DNA from: Leptidea sinapis
Lineage: Eukaryota > Arthropoda > Insecta > Lepidoptera > Pieridae
NCBI RefSeq assembly: GCF_905404315.1
Contig: NC_066292.1
Span: forward strand, 2,046,001-2,110,000
Direction: 5' to 3'
Length of the DNA stretch: 64,000 bases
Part shown: positions 29,201 to 41,200 of the stretch, piece by piece
Numbering within the stretch: the stretch's first letter is position 1
Layout of the letters: each line of letters begins with the position of its first letter
The notes under the pieces: generated by a model
Seen by the model: only the letters and a program-made list of their open reading frames with translations
Database searches by the model: none
What the model was told of the DNA's origin: nothing
Position numbers and translations under genes: made by a program

Positions 29201-32200
29201 TAAGTCAAGGATTAAATTATTAAAACTTTCGTGAGACATTATATACTTTATTTGTTTAAAACGGCTTTGCTCACGGTTTTTCGGGAGTACAGTGATAGTG
29301 ATAATAGTATTAAAACAAATTTAGTCAAGCAAGACAAATATTTTTTCTAAGTGTGACATATTATCGTTTATAATATAATAAGCGTATTATTATTCTTGAA
29401 TAAAAACATCGGCGGTTTCTTATTATTATACCTATAGGAAACCAATTGTCACACACCTAAATATTAAACAGAAATCATTTCGGATTAAAATAAGCGACCC
29501 AAGAGTTTATCACCATCAAGCCATGTTTATTATTTCATAAAAATTGCAGAAAGGAGATAGTGTTATATTATTTAATAAACTGTCGAAGGATATCTAATGT
29601 GGCTCAGTGAAATGTGGTGTGTATAATACTCATATAAATATAGAATGAGTTAAGGTTACAAAACATAAATAGTCAATATGAATTTAGATTTATTTACGGT
29701 GTGTACACATACGCTTGTTCGTGCGTTTGTGTATTTTTGAGGCCAATCGGAAAAAAATTGTATGAAAAATGTCAAGACACTATGGTTTAGCAGATTCTAC
29801 CTAAAGGCCGGAACGAATTATAGCGACGGTGCGCAGTGCATTTCCGAATTTATAACGCGATTATAATATTTAAACAGATAGAGGTGTTACGGCAATTCGA
29901 TCTACCAGTTTCATTGTTAATTACACTCCAAGTCGCTTTTACTTTATTATTACTGTTTTAATTTTATCTGCAATGAAACGTGTTTTCGCTTCATGACAAA
30001 CTACTTTAAAGAGCTTGGAGTGTTTTTTTACATATATTTTAAATTCTTCACTATTATCGTCGTGTTTCTCATAATAATAAAAGCCTTTATGTGTATCTTC
30101 ATTGAACTGTCGGTATGTTTCACCAATCGCCAATCTACGTTTAACATGAGAGTGTAACCTGGGCAAGAGCGTGGGCAGCCACGCCACGTTGCTGAAGGCG
30201 GACAGATGCGGCGAGTTGACGCGGGCCAACTCGGCCACGCCCCCCGACTTGCCCAGCGGCCCCACACACTCCACGCGCCACATGATCAGCTCCGAGCACA
30301 GGCCGCCCGCCGCCAACTGGTCCTCGCTGGGGCCTCTGTCTCGGGTCTCGTCTGATAACAAAAGAGTACATTACACTTAGTCATTTAAAGACGTTTGACA
30401 GTACAGTCGACATGTGATTTAAACAGTTTGTTATTTTTTAGTGGTATCCCTCACTTCTGGGATTAAATATACAAATTTAATTTATAATAAAATTTATATC
30501 CAATGCGGGTCTCGAACCCGCACCTCTCGCGTTCTGTCCGAGCGTTTTTGCCAACTCAGCCAACCGTCTGAATCACGAATCGATCGTAAATGTTGGTATG
30601 TCTTGTACAACTCACAGGTTGCGTCATATGATTTACTTTTAAATGCAGTTTATAAAATACAATGACAGTTGAGTTGGTTGATTGATTGGTCTATTTTTCT
30701 TTCTGTTATTACATAGGACTAGAAACTAGAATTATATAATTTAAAATGCAAATGGAGGCATTTTAACGAGTGAAATGTATGAAAAAAACCTCACCAGATA
30801 TGTTGTGGTGGCTGGTAGTCAGTAGCAGCGGTAAGACAGGGTGACATGTGATGTCATTCACTCTGAACCTGTGACCAGACGCCCTGGACGCGTGCCCTAT
30901 TGACAGCACCTGTGGGTCACATTCAAATACTTTTTATGAACAACATACAGTCTCCCGTGAAGCAGTAATGTATAAGCATTATTGTGTTTCGGTACAAATT
31001 ACACGTAGCATTTTATGTCCTAAGGTGACGAGCGTAATTGTAGAGCCGCTCAGAATTTTTCGGTTTTCAAAAAATCCTGAGCGGCACTGCATTGTAATGG
31101 GCAGGACATTTCGATTACCATCAGCTGAACGTCTTGCTCGTCTCGTCCCTTATTGTCATAAAAAAAACCGCGCACATTTTTCGTTTATGTACCAATTTCA
31201 TAATTTAATAGAATTATGATCACAACTTTATGAATTAAAAATTTTATGCGAAACCCAATTTGTTTCTTAAAGAGAAGCCTAAGTAACACGTTAAAATATG
31301 AGCAATCTGCCAGTAAAAGTCCTGTCAATATACTTAATGCCGTTTTTTGAGATTAGCCGGTTCAAACAAATTTTGCTATTCCCTCCACTTAAATTTGATA
31401 ATATTTATTATTTTATATAGGTACAAACGTTAATATTTCCAAAAAGTACCTCTCAATTTTCTGTTGGTAAGCAATCCTTGGTCTAGATGGATGTTTCAAA
31501 ATGTTAAAACTTATAAAAGTCTCACAACGTAATAAAGGCTGCAGGTGTAATTTGCAGAAAAGAACGTTAAGAGCTATGGGAGGTAACAGATATGGGAGGA
31601 GTGAAAAAAAATTCAGCTTCATTAATACTCTCGCCGAAAAATAGGTCATAAATGTGTACCTGCGAGAACTTGGATTTGTCATCAAACGTGAGCTGCCAAA
31701 GATTTAACGTGCCGTTAGTGTGATTAGTGACCATGGAGATGACGGGCGCTGACTCCAGGACGTCAGTCTCCTGGTTTTCCAGCTCGTCGGCCGCAACGCT
31801 ACTCTTGCGTTTCATATCGTTGTTGTTTTCTTCCTGCGTACCTGTAGAATTCATTCGCATTTTAATAAAGAAAATTACGCTACAATTACACAGCATATTT
31901 GTCTAAATAATCGCATATAACAACGGAATTCGGATATCAATAAAGTAAATTTTATTTTACCAAATAATTTTCCTTTGATAAAAAGGCTTATTAAAAAGAG
32001 TTACTATTATCGAAGTACTTGAATATTTGTGTAGTGTATTTTTTTTGTAATAAATAGATTTTTCTCGGAAAGAAACCTAATACCACTAAACTTCAATGGG
32101 ACTCGTTCATTAAAAAATATAAAATATTGTGAAATTAGGCTTAGACTTAAGCAGAGACAGAGAGAGATTCTTCAGAGAAAAGGAAGATGATAATGAACTT

Positions 32201-35200
32201 TTAAAGAAAAAGATGAGTTAAAAACTAATGGATATGGTCATGTATGAGTAAGACATACCATTCTCTTGCGTTTCGGTCTTCTGTTCAGGTTGAGGCCATT
32301 CCTGTTCTTCTTTCTCTTCTTGAACACTAGCTAATGGTGTGGTCAGTGCATCCTGCTGTTGTAGGTCCGTCGCTGAAATTATCACATTATTAATATGAAT
32401 TTCTATTTATAAGACACGCTGTCCCTGAAAATACTTCAAATTTTACAAAAACCTTCTGGATAAAATACATATGTTTTGCTTTACCTCAGTCTATACTTAT
32501 ATATTGGATACCTATATGGGGAGGCGCAGCGAAATCAAAATTTTTAGATTTTGAAAGGGAGCAACATGCCTTACATAAAATGATGTAATTTAAGAAATGG
32601 CGATATCCCACAGACAGCCTGTATTCTGATAGTAATTACTTATTGACAATTTAAAAGTTAAAAATACATAAAACTATTCCTTATAATAGCACTTCACTAA
32701 TAAGAGAATGAAATACATTATTGCTCAAGTCCCTCACATCAAAACAACGTTTGAAAGTATTTACACATACTTAAACACGTAAAAACGTGCGACATCACTG
32801 TATAATAAAATAAATAAACTCAACAATTTATATGCAAAATCGTACTATGAATGCAAGAAAATAATAATTGAGTGGATAAGTGGCTTAAAATTATGAGGAA
32901 ATAGAAAACCCGGTCTTATCGTACCTAAGTAAATTATTAAATATATTGTTCTAGTATACTAACACACTCCCTCACTCACTCTCTCATACACACACACACG
33001 AAGTTTAGATACACATATAAATCAACTTTTATTATGTTAATCTTATTATTTTTGGTAGTTTTCTTTCTCTTAGCTTATAGTATTTATGTTAAGGTATACT
33101 TATTTATTATTACATTATATATTTTTGCTATGGAAGAGTGGAGACTTCTACTACAGGCAACTCATGCTTAGAAGGAGATCCCAACACTTATGTTGTATGT
33201 TTTTGTATTTTGTGCAGACGCTTAAGTTTTTGGAAGTAGACTACCAGGTTCTTCACTATACACAGCAAATAGATGGTTGTGGATGGTTGCTGCTCAAATC
33301 CTAGACCCGTGAACGATGGTGTACCCCGAGGTTTTGTGCTATCTTCTACATATGCTATTGATCTGCTGCAGTAATATATAGTGCATCCAACATGCATTGC
33401 TATGGCGACGATGGTAAATCGTTACAATAAGGCATATTTAACTAATACCAACATTTAATCACAATTAATTTAAAATTTGAGTAAGAAAAAGGTAGCCTTA
33501 ATTCGTTATATCATGATATATACAGAGACTGCAATGTAATGTATTTGTACCTTTCTGCACTATCACTCAAACTGCCACGTCGACTTATCAGCCTAAACAG
33601 ATATGATATGCGAATCTTGGCGGGCACCCTTGGCGGGTTAACGGAACTCACATCACTAAACAAGCACCTTTTCACAATCGACGTAATGGACAGTCCTAAG
33701 TGCAGAGGCTGTCTTGTCGAGGACGAAACGGTCACTCATATAATCCTGGGATGTGCAGGGGTGACCAACTAACGGGAAAAGACCTTAGTGAATACATGGT
33801 CGCTCCAAGAAGTCTGCGGACACCCCCGGAGTGTTCTGAACTTCTGGAAGGAGCTTTATGAGTGGTAGTGCCATGTTGGGTCCTAAAGGACTCAACCGAA
33901 TATGGCTGGCACGCCCGGAGAAATACCACCACGCAGTGCAAAATATTCCACGGTGCGAGTCATACGTGCCGGAGATAAAATTCCAGCATGGCGCCGTGCT
34001 AAAGGCGCTTGTCACATTGGACATTCATAAATCGAGCGGGCCCGACGGCATTCCTCCGATAGTGAAAAAAGCGGAAATGTGCTCCGGAATTGGCGCCAGT
34101 CCTAACCCGTCTTTTCCGGGTCTCTTACTCAACAGTTGTAGTAGAAATTATGAAATTTAGTGCATCGGGTGCACGCAACACCCCTAAGAAAGATGTACGC
34201 TCGGATCCGTCCAACTACCGCCCCACTGCCATTATCTCCATTTTCTCCAAAGTAATGGAGTCGATTATCAACCGTCAACTCAAGAGGAGCACCAGCTGAT
34301 CAGTTACTGCCAGTATGGTTTACGTCTAAGTACGTTACGTCTCGTAAGTCTTTGTCGTTGCGTAGAGATGAGGTTCTCTCTGCATCTTTTACCGCATTTA
34401 TCACGGGGACTGCTTAGAGGAGCTGTTCGGATTGATTCCAGCGTCCGAATTCCACCACCGGACATTACGTCAAAATGCAGACATACCACCCGCATCACGT
34501 TGACCTCTGGTATTCCACAACCGCGCGTTTTGCAGGAAATTTCTTGCCTCACACGGCTTCTTTGTGGAATCAATTACGGGCTGCTGTTTTCCCGAACCGA
34601 TACGACGGGACCTTCAAGAATAGAGCATACTTCCACTTTAAAGGCCGGGAGCACATCTCTTGACACTAATTGTTGTTGCAGATGTCCATGGGCGGAAGCC
34701 TCACCACTCCCCCATCCCGTGAGCCTCTCGCCCGTTTGCCCCGTCTCATATATAAAAAAAGGAGGTAGGCTGGTTGGAATAACTGGCCAACACTGCAAAA
34801 TAATGGACCCAACTGAGTGGTTTAATTGCGGAAACAGGAGACCCCCTAGCAATAGCAATATTGTAGTAGGCGGTCAGATACCGTGTGTGACGGGCCTGGT
34901 GCGGTGCCGTGGTAGAGCACGGCCGGCGTGCACATGGTGCCGGCGTCCACACAATATTGTAGTAGCAGGTCAGATACCGTGTGTGACGGGCCTGGTGCGG
35001 TGCCGTGGTAGAGCGCGGCCGGCGTGCACATGGTGCCGGCGTCCACACAATATTGTAGTAGCAGGTCAGATACCGTGTGTGACGGGCCTGGTGCGGTGCC
35101 GTGGTAGAGCGCGGCCGGCGTGCACATGGTGCCGGCGTCCACACAATATTGTAGTAGCAGGTCAGATACCGTGTGTGACGGGCCTGGTGCGGTGCCGTAT

Positions 35201-38200
35201 TAGAGCGCGGCCGGCGTGCACATGGTGCCGGCGTCCACACAATATTGTAGTAGCAGGTCAGATACCGTGTGTGACGGGCCTGGTGCGGTGCCGTGGTAGA
35301 GCGCGGCCGGCGTGCACATGGTGCCGGCGTCCACACAATATTGTAGTAGCAGGTCAGATACCGTGTGTGACGGGCCTGGTGCGGTGCCGTGGTAGAGCGC
35401 GGCCGGCGTGCACATGGTGCCGGCGTCCACACAATATTGTAGTAGCAGGTCAGATACCGTGTGTGACGGGCCTGGTGCGGTGCCGTGGTAGAGCGCGGCC
35501 GGCGTGCACATGGTGCCGGCGTCCACACAATATTGTAGTAGCAGGTCAGATACCGTGTGTCACGGGCCTGGTGCGGTGCCGTGGTAGAGCGCGGCCGGCG
35601 TGCACATGGTGCAGGCGTCCACACAATATTGTAGTAGCCGGTCAGATACCGTGTGTGACGGGCCTGGTGCGGTGCCGTGGTAGAGCGCGGCCGGCGTGCA
35701 CATGGTGCCGGCGTCCACACAATATTGTAGTAGCAGGTCAGATACCGTGTGTGACGGGCCTGGTGCGGTGCCGTGGTAGAGCGCGGCCGGCGTGCACATG
35801 GTGCCGGCGTCCACACAATATTGTAGTAGCCGGTCAGATACCGTGTGTGACGGGCCTGGTGCGGTGCCGTGGTAGAGCGCGGCCGGCGTGCACATGGTGC
35901 CGGCGTCCACACAATATTGTAGTAGCAGGTCAGATACCGTGTGTGACGGGCCTGGTGCGGTGCCGTGGTAGAGCGCGGCCGGCGTGCACATGGTGCCGGC
36001 GTCCACACAATATTGTAGTAGCAGGTCAGATACCGTGTGTGACGGGCCTGGTGCGGTGCCGTGGTAGAGCGCGGCCGGCGTGCACATGGTGCCGGCGTCC
36101 ACACAATATTGTAGTAGCAGGTCAGATACCGTGTGTGACGGGCCTGGTGCGGTGCCGTGGTAGAGCGCGGCCGGCGTGCACATGGTGCCGGCGTCCACAC
36201 AATATTGTAGTAGCAGGTCAGATACCGTGTGTGACGGGCCTGGTGCGGTGCCGTGGTAGAGCGCGGCCGGCGTGCACATGGTGCCGGCGTCCACACAATA
36301 TTGTAGTAGCAGGTCAGATACCGTGTGTCACGGGCCTGGTGCGGTGCCGTGGTAGAGCGCGGCCGGCGTGCACATGGTGCAGGCGTCCACACAATATTGT
36401 AGTAGCCGGTCAGATACCGTGTGTGACGGGCCTGGTGCGGTGCCGTGGTAGAGCGCGGCCGGCGTGCACATGGTGCCGGCGTCCACACAATATTGTAGTA
36501 GCAGGTCAGATACCGTGTGTGACGGGCCTGGTGCGGTGCCGTGGTAGAGCGCGGCCGGCGTGCACATGGTGCCGGCGTCCACACAATATTGTAGTAGCCG
36601 GTCAGATACCGTGTGTGACGGGCCTGGTGCGGTGCCGTGGTAGAGCGCGGCCGGCGTGCACATGGTGCCGGCGTCCACACAATATTGTAGTAGCAGGTCA
36701 GATACCGTGTGTGACGGGCCTGGTGCGGTGCCGTGGTAGAGCGCGGCCGGCGTGCACATGGTGCCGGCGTCCACACAATATTGTAGTAGCAGGTCAGATA
36801 CCGTGTGTGACGGGCCTGGTGCGGTGCCGTGGTAGAGCGCGGCCGGCGTGCACATGGTGCCGGCGTCCACACAATATTGTAGTAGCAGGTCAGATACCGT
36901 GTGTGACGGGCCTGGTGCGGTGCCGTGGTAGAGCGCGGCCGGCGTGCACATGGTGCCGGCGTCCACACAATATTGTAGTAGCAGGTCAGATACCGTGTGT
37001 GACGGGCCTGGTGCGGTGCCGTGGTAGAGTGCGGCCGGCGTGCACATGGTGCCGGCGTCCACACAATATTGTAGTAGCAGGTCAGATACCGTGTGTGACG
37101 GGCCTGGTGCGGTGCCGTGGTAGAGCGCGGCCGGCGTGCACATGGTGCCGGCGTCCACACAATATTGTAGTAGCAGGTCAGATACCGTGTGTGACGGGCC
37201 TGGTGCGGTGCCGTGGTAGAGCGCGGCCGGCGTGCACATGGTGCCGGCGTCCACACAATATTGTAGTAGCAGGTCAGATACCGTGTGTGACGGGCCTGGT
37301 GCGATGCCGCACGTGCAGCGGCTGCGCGGCGGCGTGGTAGAGCGCGGCCGGCGTGCACATGGTGCCGGCGTCCACACAATATTGTAGTAGCAGGTCAGAT
37401 ACCGTGTGTGACGGGCCTGGTGCGGTGCCGTGGTAGAGCGCGGCCGGCGTGCACATGGTGCCGGCGTCCACACAATATTGTAGTAGCAGGTCAGATACCG
37501 TGTGTGACGGGCCTGGTGCGGTGCCGTGGTAGAGCGCGGCCGGCGTGCACATGGTGCCGGCGTCCACACAATATTGTAGTAGCCGGTCAGATACCGTGTG
37601 TGACGGGCCTGGTGCGGTGCCGTGGTAGAGCGCGGCCGGCGTGCACATGGTGCCGGCGTCCACACAATATTGTAGTAGCAGGTCAGATACCGTGTGTGAC
37701 GGGCCTGGTGCGGTGCCGTGGTAGAGCGCGGCCGGCGTGCACATGGTGCCGGCGTCCACACAATATTGTAGTAGCAGGTCAGATACCGTGTGTGACGGGC
37801 CTGGTGCGGTGCCGTGGTAGAGCGCGGCCGGCGTGCACATGGTGCCGGCGTCCACACAATATTGTAGTAGCAGGTCAGATACCGTGTGTGACGGGCCTGG
37901 TGCGGTGCCGTGGTAGAGCGCGGCCGGCGTGCACATGGTGCCGGCGTCCACACAATATTGTAGTAGCAGGTCAGATACCGTGTGTGACGGGCCTGGTGCG
38001 GTGCCGTGGTAGAGCGCGGCCGGCGTGCACATGGTGCCGGCGTCCACACAATATTGTAGTAGCAGGTCAGATACCGTGTGTGACGGGCCTGGTGCGGTGC
38101 CGTGGTAGAGCGCGGCCGGCGTGCACATGGTGCCGGCGTCCACACAATATTGTAGTAGCAGGTCAGATACCGTGTGTGACGGGCCTGGTGCGATGCCGCA

Positions 38201-41200
38201 CGTGCAGCGGCTGCGCGGCGGCGTGGTAGAGCGCGGCCGGCGTGCACATGGTGCCGGCGTCCCCCAGCGGGAAGGCCGCCGGGATGCGCGCCGAGAACGA
38301 CACCTGCGCCTGGCGGATGGCGCCCACCTGCAGCTCGTCCAGCCACTCGCACACCCTGCATCACAGAACAATGGAGCAGTAGATTAACAGCCGTTCCCAA
38401 TATATAATCTACAGATAGCGACAAATTGCTACCTTCTACTGTCAGTAATTAGCTGTCAAAAATGTGAAGCTATCCTATTATACCCGATAAGTCATTCTTA
38501 TCGTCTTATATTGGGACGTGTGAATTGCAATTTCCATACAAACTTCTATCGCTAATAAGCTATAAGCTATACGTTCCATTGGCAGACAGCGTGTACGGAT
38601 AAGGTGAGTTTCCGTCGAGAAATTTATTGGGCCAGAAAAGTCAACGATAGTTAAGATTTTTATGTCAAGTAGACCACAACCGGGGATAGTTTGAATATTG
38701 GGAACGGCCGTTAGAAAGCAGTGATTTTTTTAATGTATAAAGGGAGTAAACGGGTAAGTGGATCTCCTGATTGATTGTGGCTGTTCTAGGTTTCTTGCGA
38801 AATTGGCAGTTATGGAATGCCATTCATTAACACAGTGCAAAAAATGAAGAAAATGTGGAGCTAAAGTAGAGGTAGCCATAGTTATTGAGACGTAAAGACT
38901 ACACCAACTCTTAGGACAAAAAATCTGATTAGGAATGTAAGCCATAACTTTCAGGACTGTGGCAAATGGGGGTACGCAATGAGTACTTAGAGACTACATA
39001 ACTATGTGTAAAAGTATAAGTCGGAGAATTAGAATATAAAAGTAATATGGCCTGTATGATTATATTCTACTCTGTGTATTGGGCTGAACTGATGGCGAAC
39101 GTCATCTTTCAAAGTGTGTTTGAAGTTGTCACTGTGAACGTCACTGTCGGTGACGTGATTGAAGTTAGTTATTATTGTCCATCAGTAGAGCGCTCATTGA
39201 AAAGTCGCATTCGTCTTCAAGCTAGCACCCGCGCCGGTTGTGCGCACTGATCGACTTAAAACAACATGGCGGATACTAACACCGCGACGCCCGATTTTAA
39301 ATCCAAATAAATCTCCGAGAGCAGCGGTGGGATCGCCTTCGCTTACATCCTAATTGTTTTCTGGGACGTCTGCTACCCGATACCAGGAATATTTGACGCC
39401 TGGGAACACATTTACAACCATGCTGAAGTTGCGTGATTTTGAAGTGTAACAGATCCTGGATAACTGTGCTAGTGGTGCCACTAACTGGCACCTGCATTTG
39501 TAGCTGAGAAAAGGTGTGGAGCGTCGCCGTGAGCTGATATTTCTATTGCAAGTGATTTTAAATTGATACGCAATTTAAGTTCACAGTTTGTTATTTTAAA
39601 TGATATCCCTCACTTTTGGGATTGAAAATGTTGAACAAGACATATTAAAATATCGGTCGATGCGTCGCTTGGACGGTTGGCTCAGATGGGGTGCGGCTCG
39701 GGCGGGGCCCGAGAGGCGAAAGTTTGAGTCCCGCATTGTTCATTGAATTTTGGTAAAGAATTTGTAATGTTTAGTAAATTGAAAAAAATAAAAGGTAAAA
39801 AAGACATGCCTATATTATGCCAGGGCATCTGTCTGTTGTTTTGAGTCTTAGTAAAGATTCGTTATTTCAATCTCAAAGAGGTAATTAAATTATTAACACT
39901 TTCGTGAGACAGAGATAACCTTATTTATTAGCACGGTTTTACTCACGCTTTATCGGTGTGGGTACCGACTACTTTCAGACCATTCGGAGGTCCTTCATCA
40001 GAGTGAGTACAGGGGGTTCGCGATAACGTCCCGCCTCTTACTGCTGATTTGTGCTAGCTAACTACAATAAAGGAAGGTTGATAATTGATCATACGGTCAG
40101 GTTCGTGCTCAGATGAGAAGCATTCAGCAAGACTTAACTACGCGATCCGCTAGCTAAGCATTTCGAAATTTCGTTTACATATTCGGTACACTCAAGCACA
40201 TTATCTCTGACCAAGGAACTTCTTTCACGGGTCAAGAGTTCCAAGGTGTTTGTACGGAGTGGTCCATTGAATTTCATGAAATAGCTAGTGGAGCCTGTCG
40301 GGGTACCGGACCTGCCCGTCAGAACGGATAATCCCGTTTTTAACTTATAATCTGTTCTAGTTGAGGTTCAACTTGCCTTATATTGCAAAATGTCTAGAAG
40401 TACTGGTAAGAGACCGATCCAGTTAGTAATTGGCTGTAATAGGAATCCACCTAGATAAAACTCTTCGCGATATTCAGTATATCCAACATGAGCTTACAGT
40501 GATCCTACTCACTAGCAACTTCGTAAAGATTTGTATCTAAAATTATACGGCGCCTCTATCGGTCACCTGGAGAACTCATTTTGGTAGTATGAGTCATAAC
40601 GTAAAAGACCTATCGAAATCTTATTGCAAGCGAATAATGTTCTGCAGCGGTTTTTATAGAAAATTGGTACCATGAGTAACATATTATGCCAGATGCTCTC
40701 GAGAAATACTGTTTCAAAATAATATCGGGCAGAAGTTATTTAGCTTGGAATATGTTAACGGTGGAATCAAATGAAGACAAAAACCGTGAGCAAGGAAGGT
40801 TCCAAGGTTAGAACAAAACGGCTACTTTAGACGTTAAGGTCGTGAAGGTATTAATTAATACCAACATGACGACAAGAAAACTACACCTGTTAACGAGTTC
40901 ACGCTAGCAAGTGTTTGTACCTAATAAGGTTAAATTTCACCTAAAACTATTCGATTCATGTTTACTTGTTATCGACTGCAGTAAGTGAATGCACGAATCG
41001 ATGGCTAAGTCATGGTAGAGCAAGAGGATTTAATAGAAATAAGACGAGAAGCAAAACATAGGATGGACGAGCTAGTAAAAAGAGATAAAGTACGATACGA
41101 TGCCGATTAGGCAACTTAGTTTTAGTACAAAGTTATCCTCGCATCAATAATAAATATGGTTTTCTTTATTGATAATTTTGTAGCATTGGAGATTGAAAGC

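Noticed and set aside
34368..37340. A 990-codon plus-strand reading frame, as a protein gene
   Set aside because: All but its first 150 codons are the 96-bp array read on the wrong strand; the beginning is frame-shifted LINE debris. No homology and no independent coding sign.
34846..38265. CRISPR-like array
   Set aside because: Units are contiguous with no unique spacers, the period is 96 bp and the unit is a coding exon piece in an animal gene.
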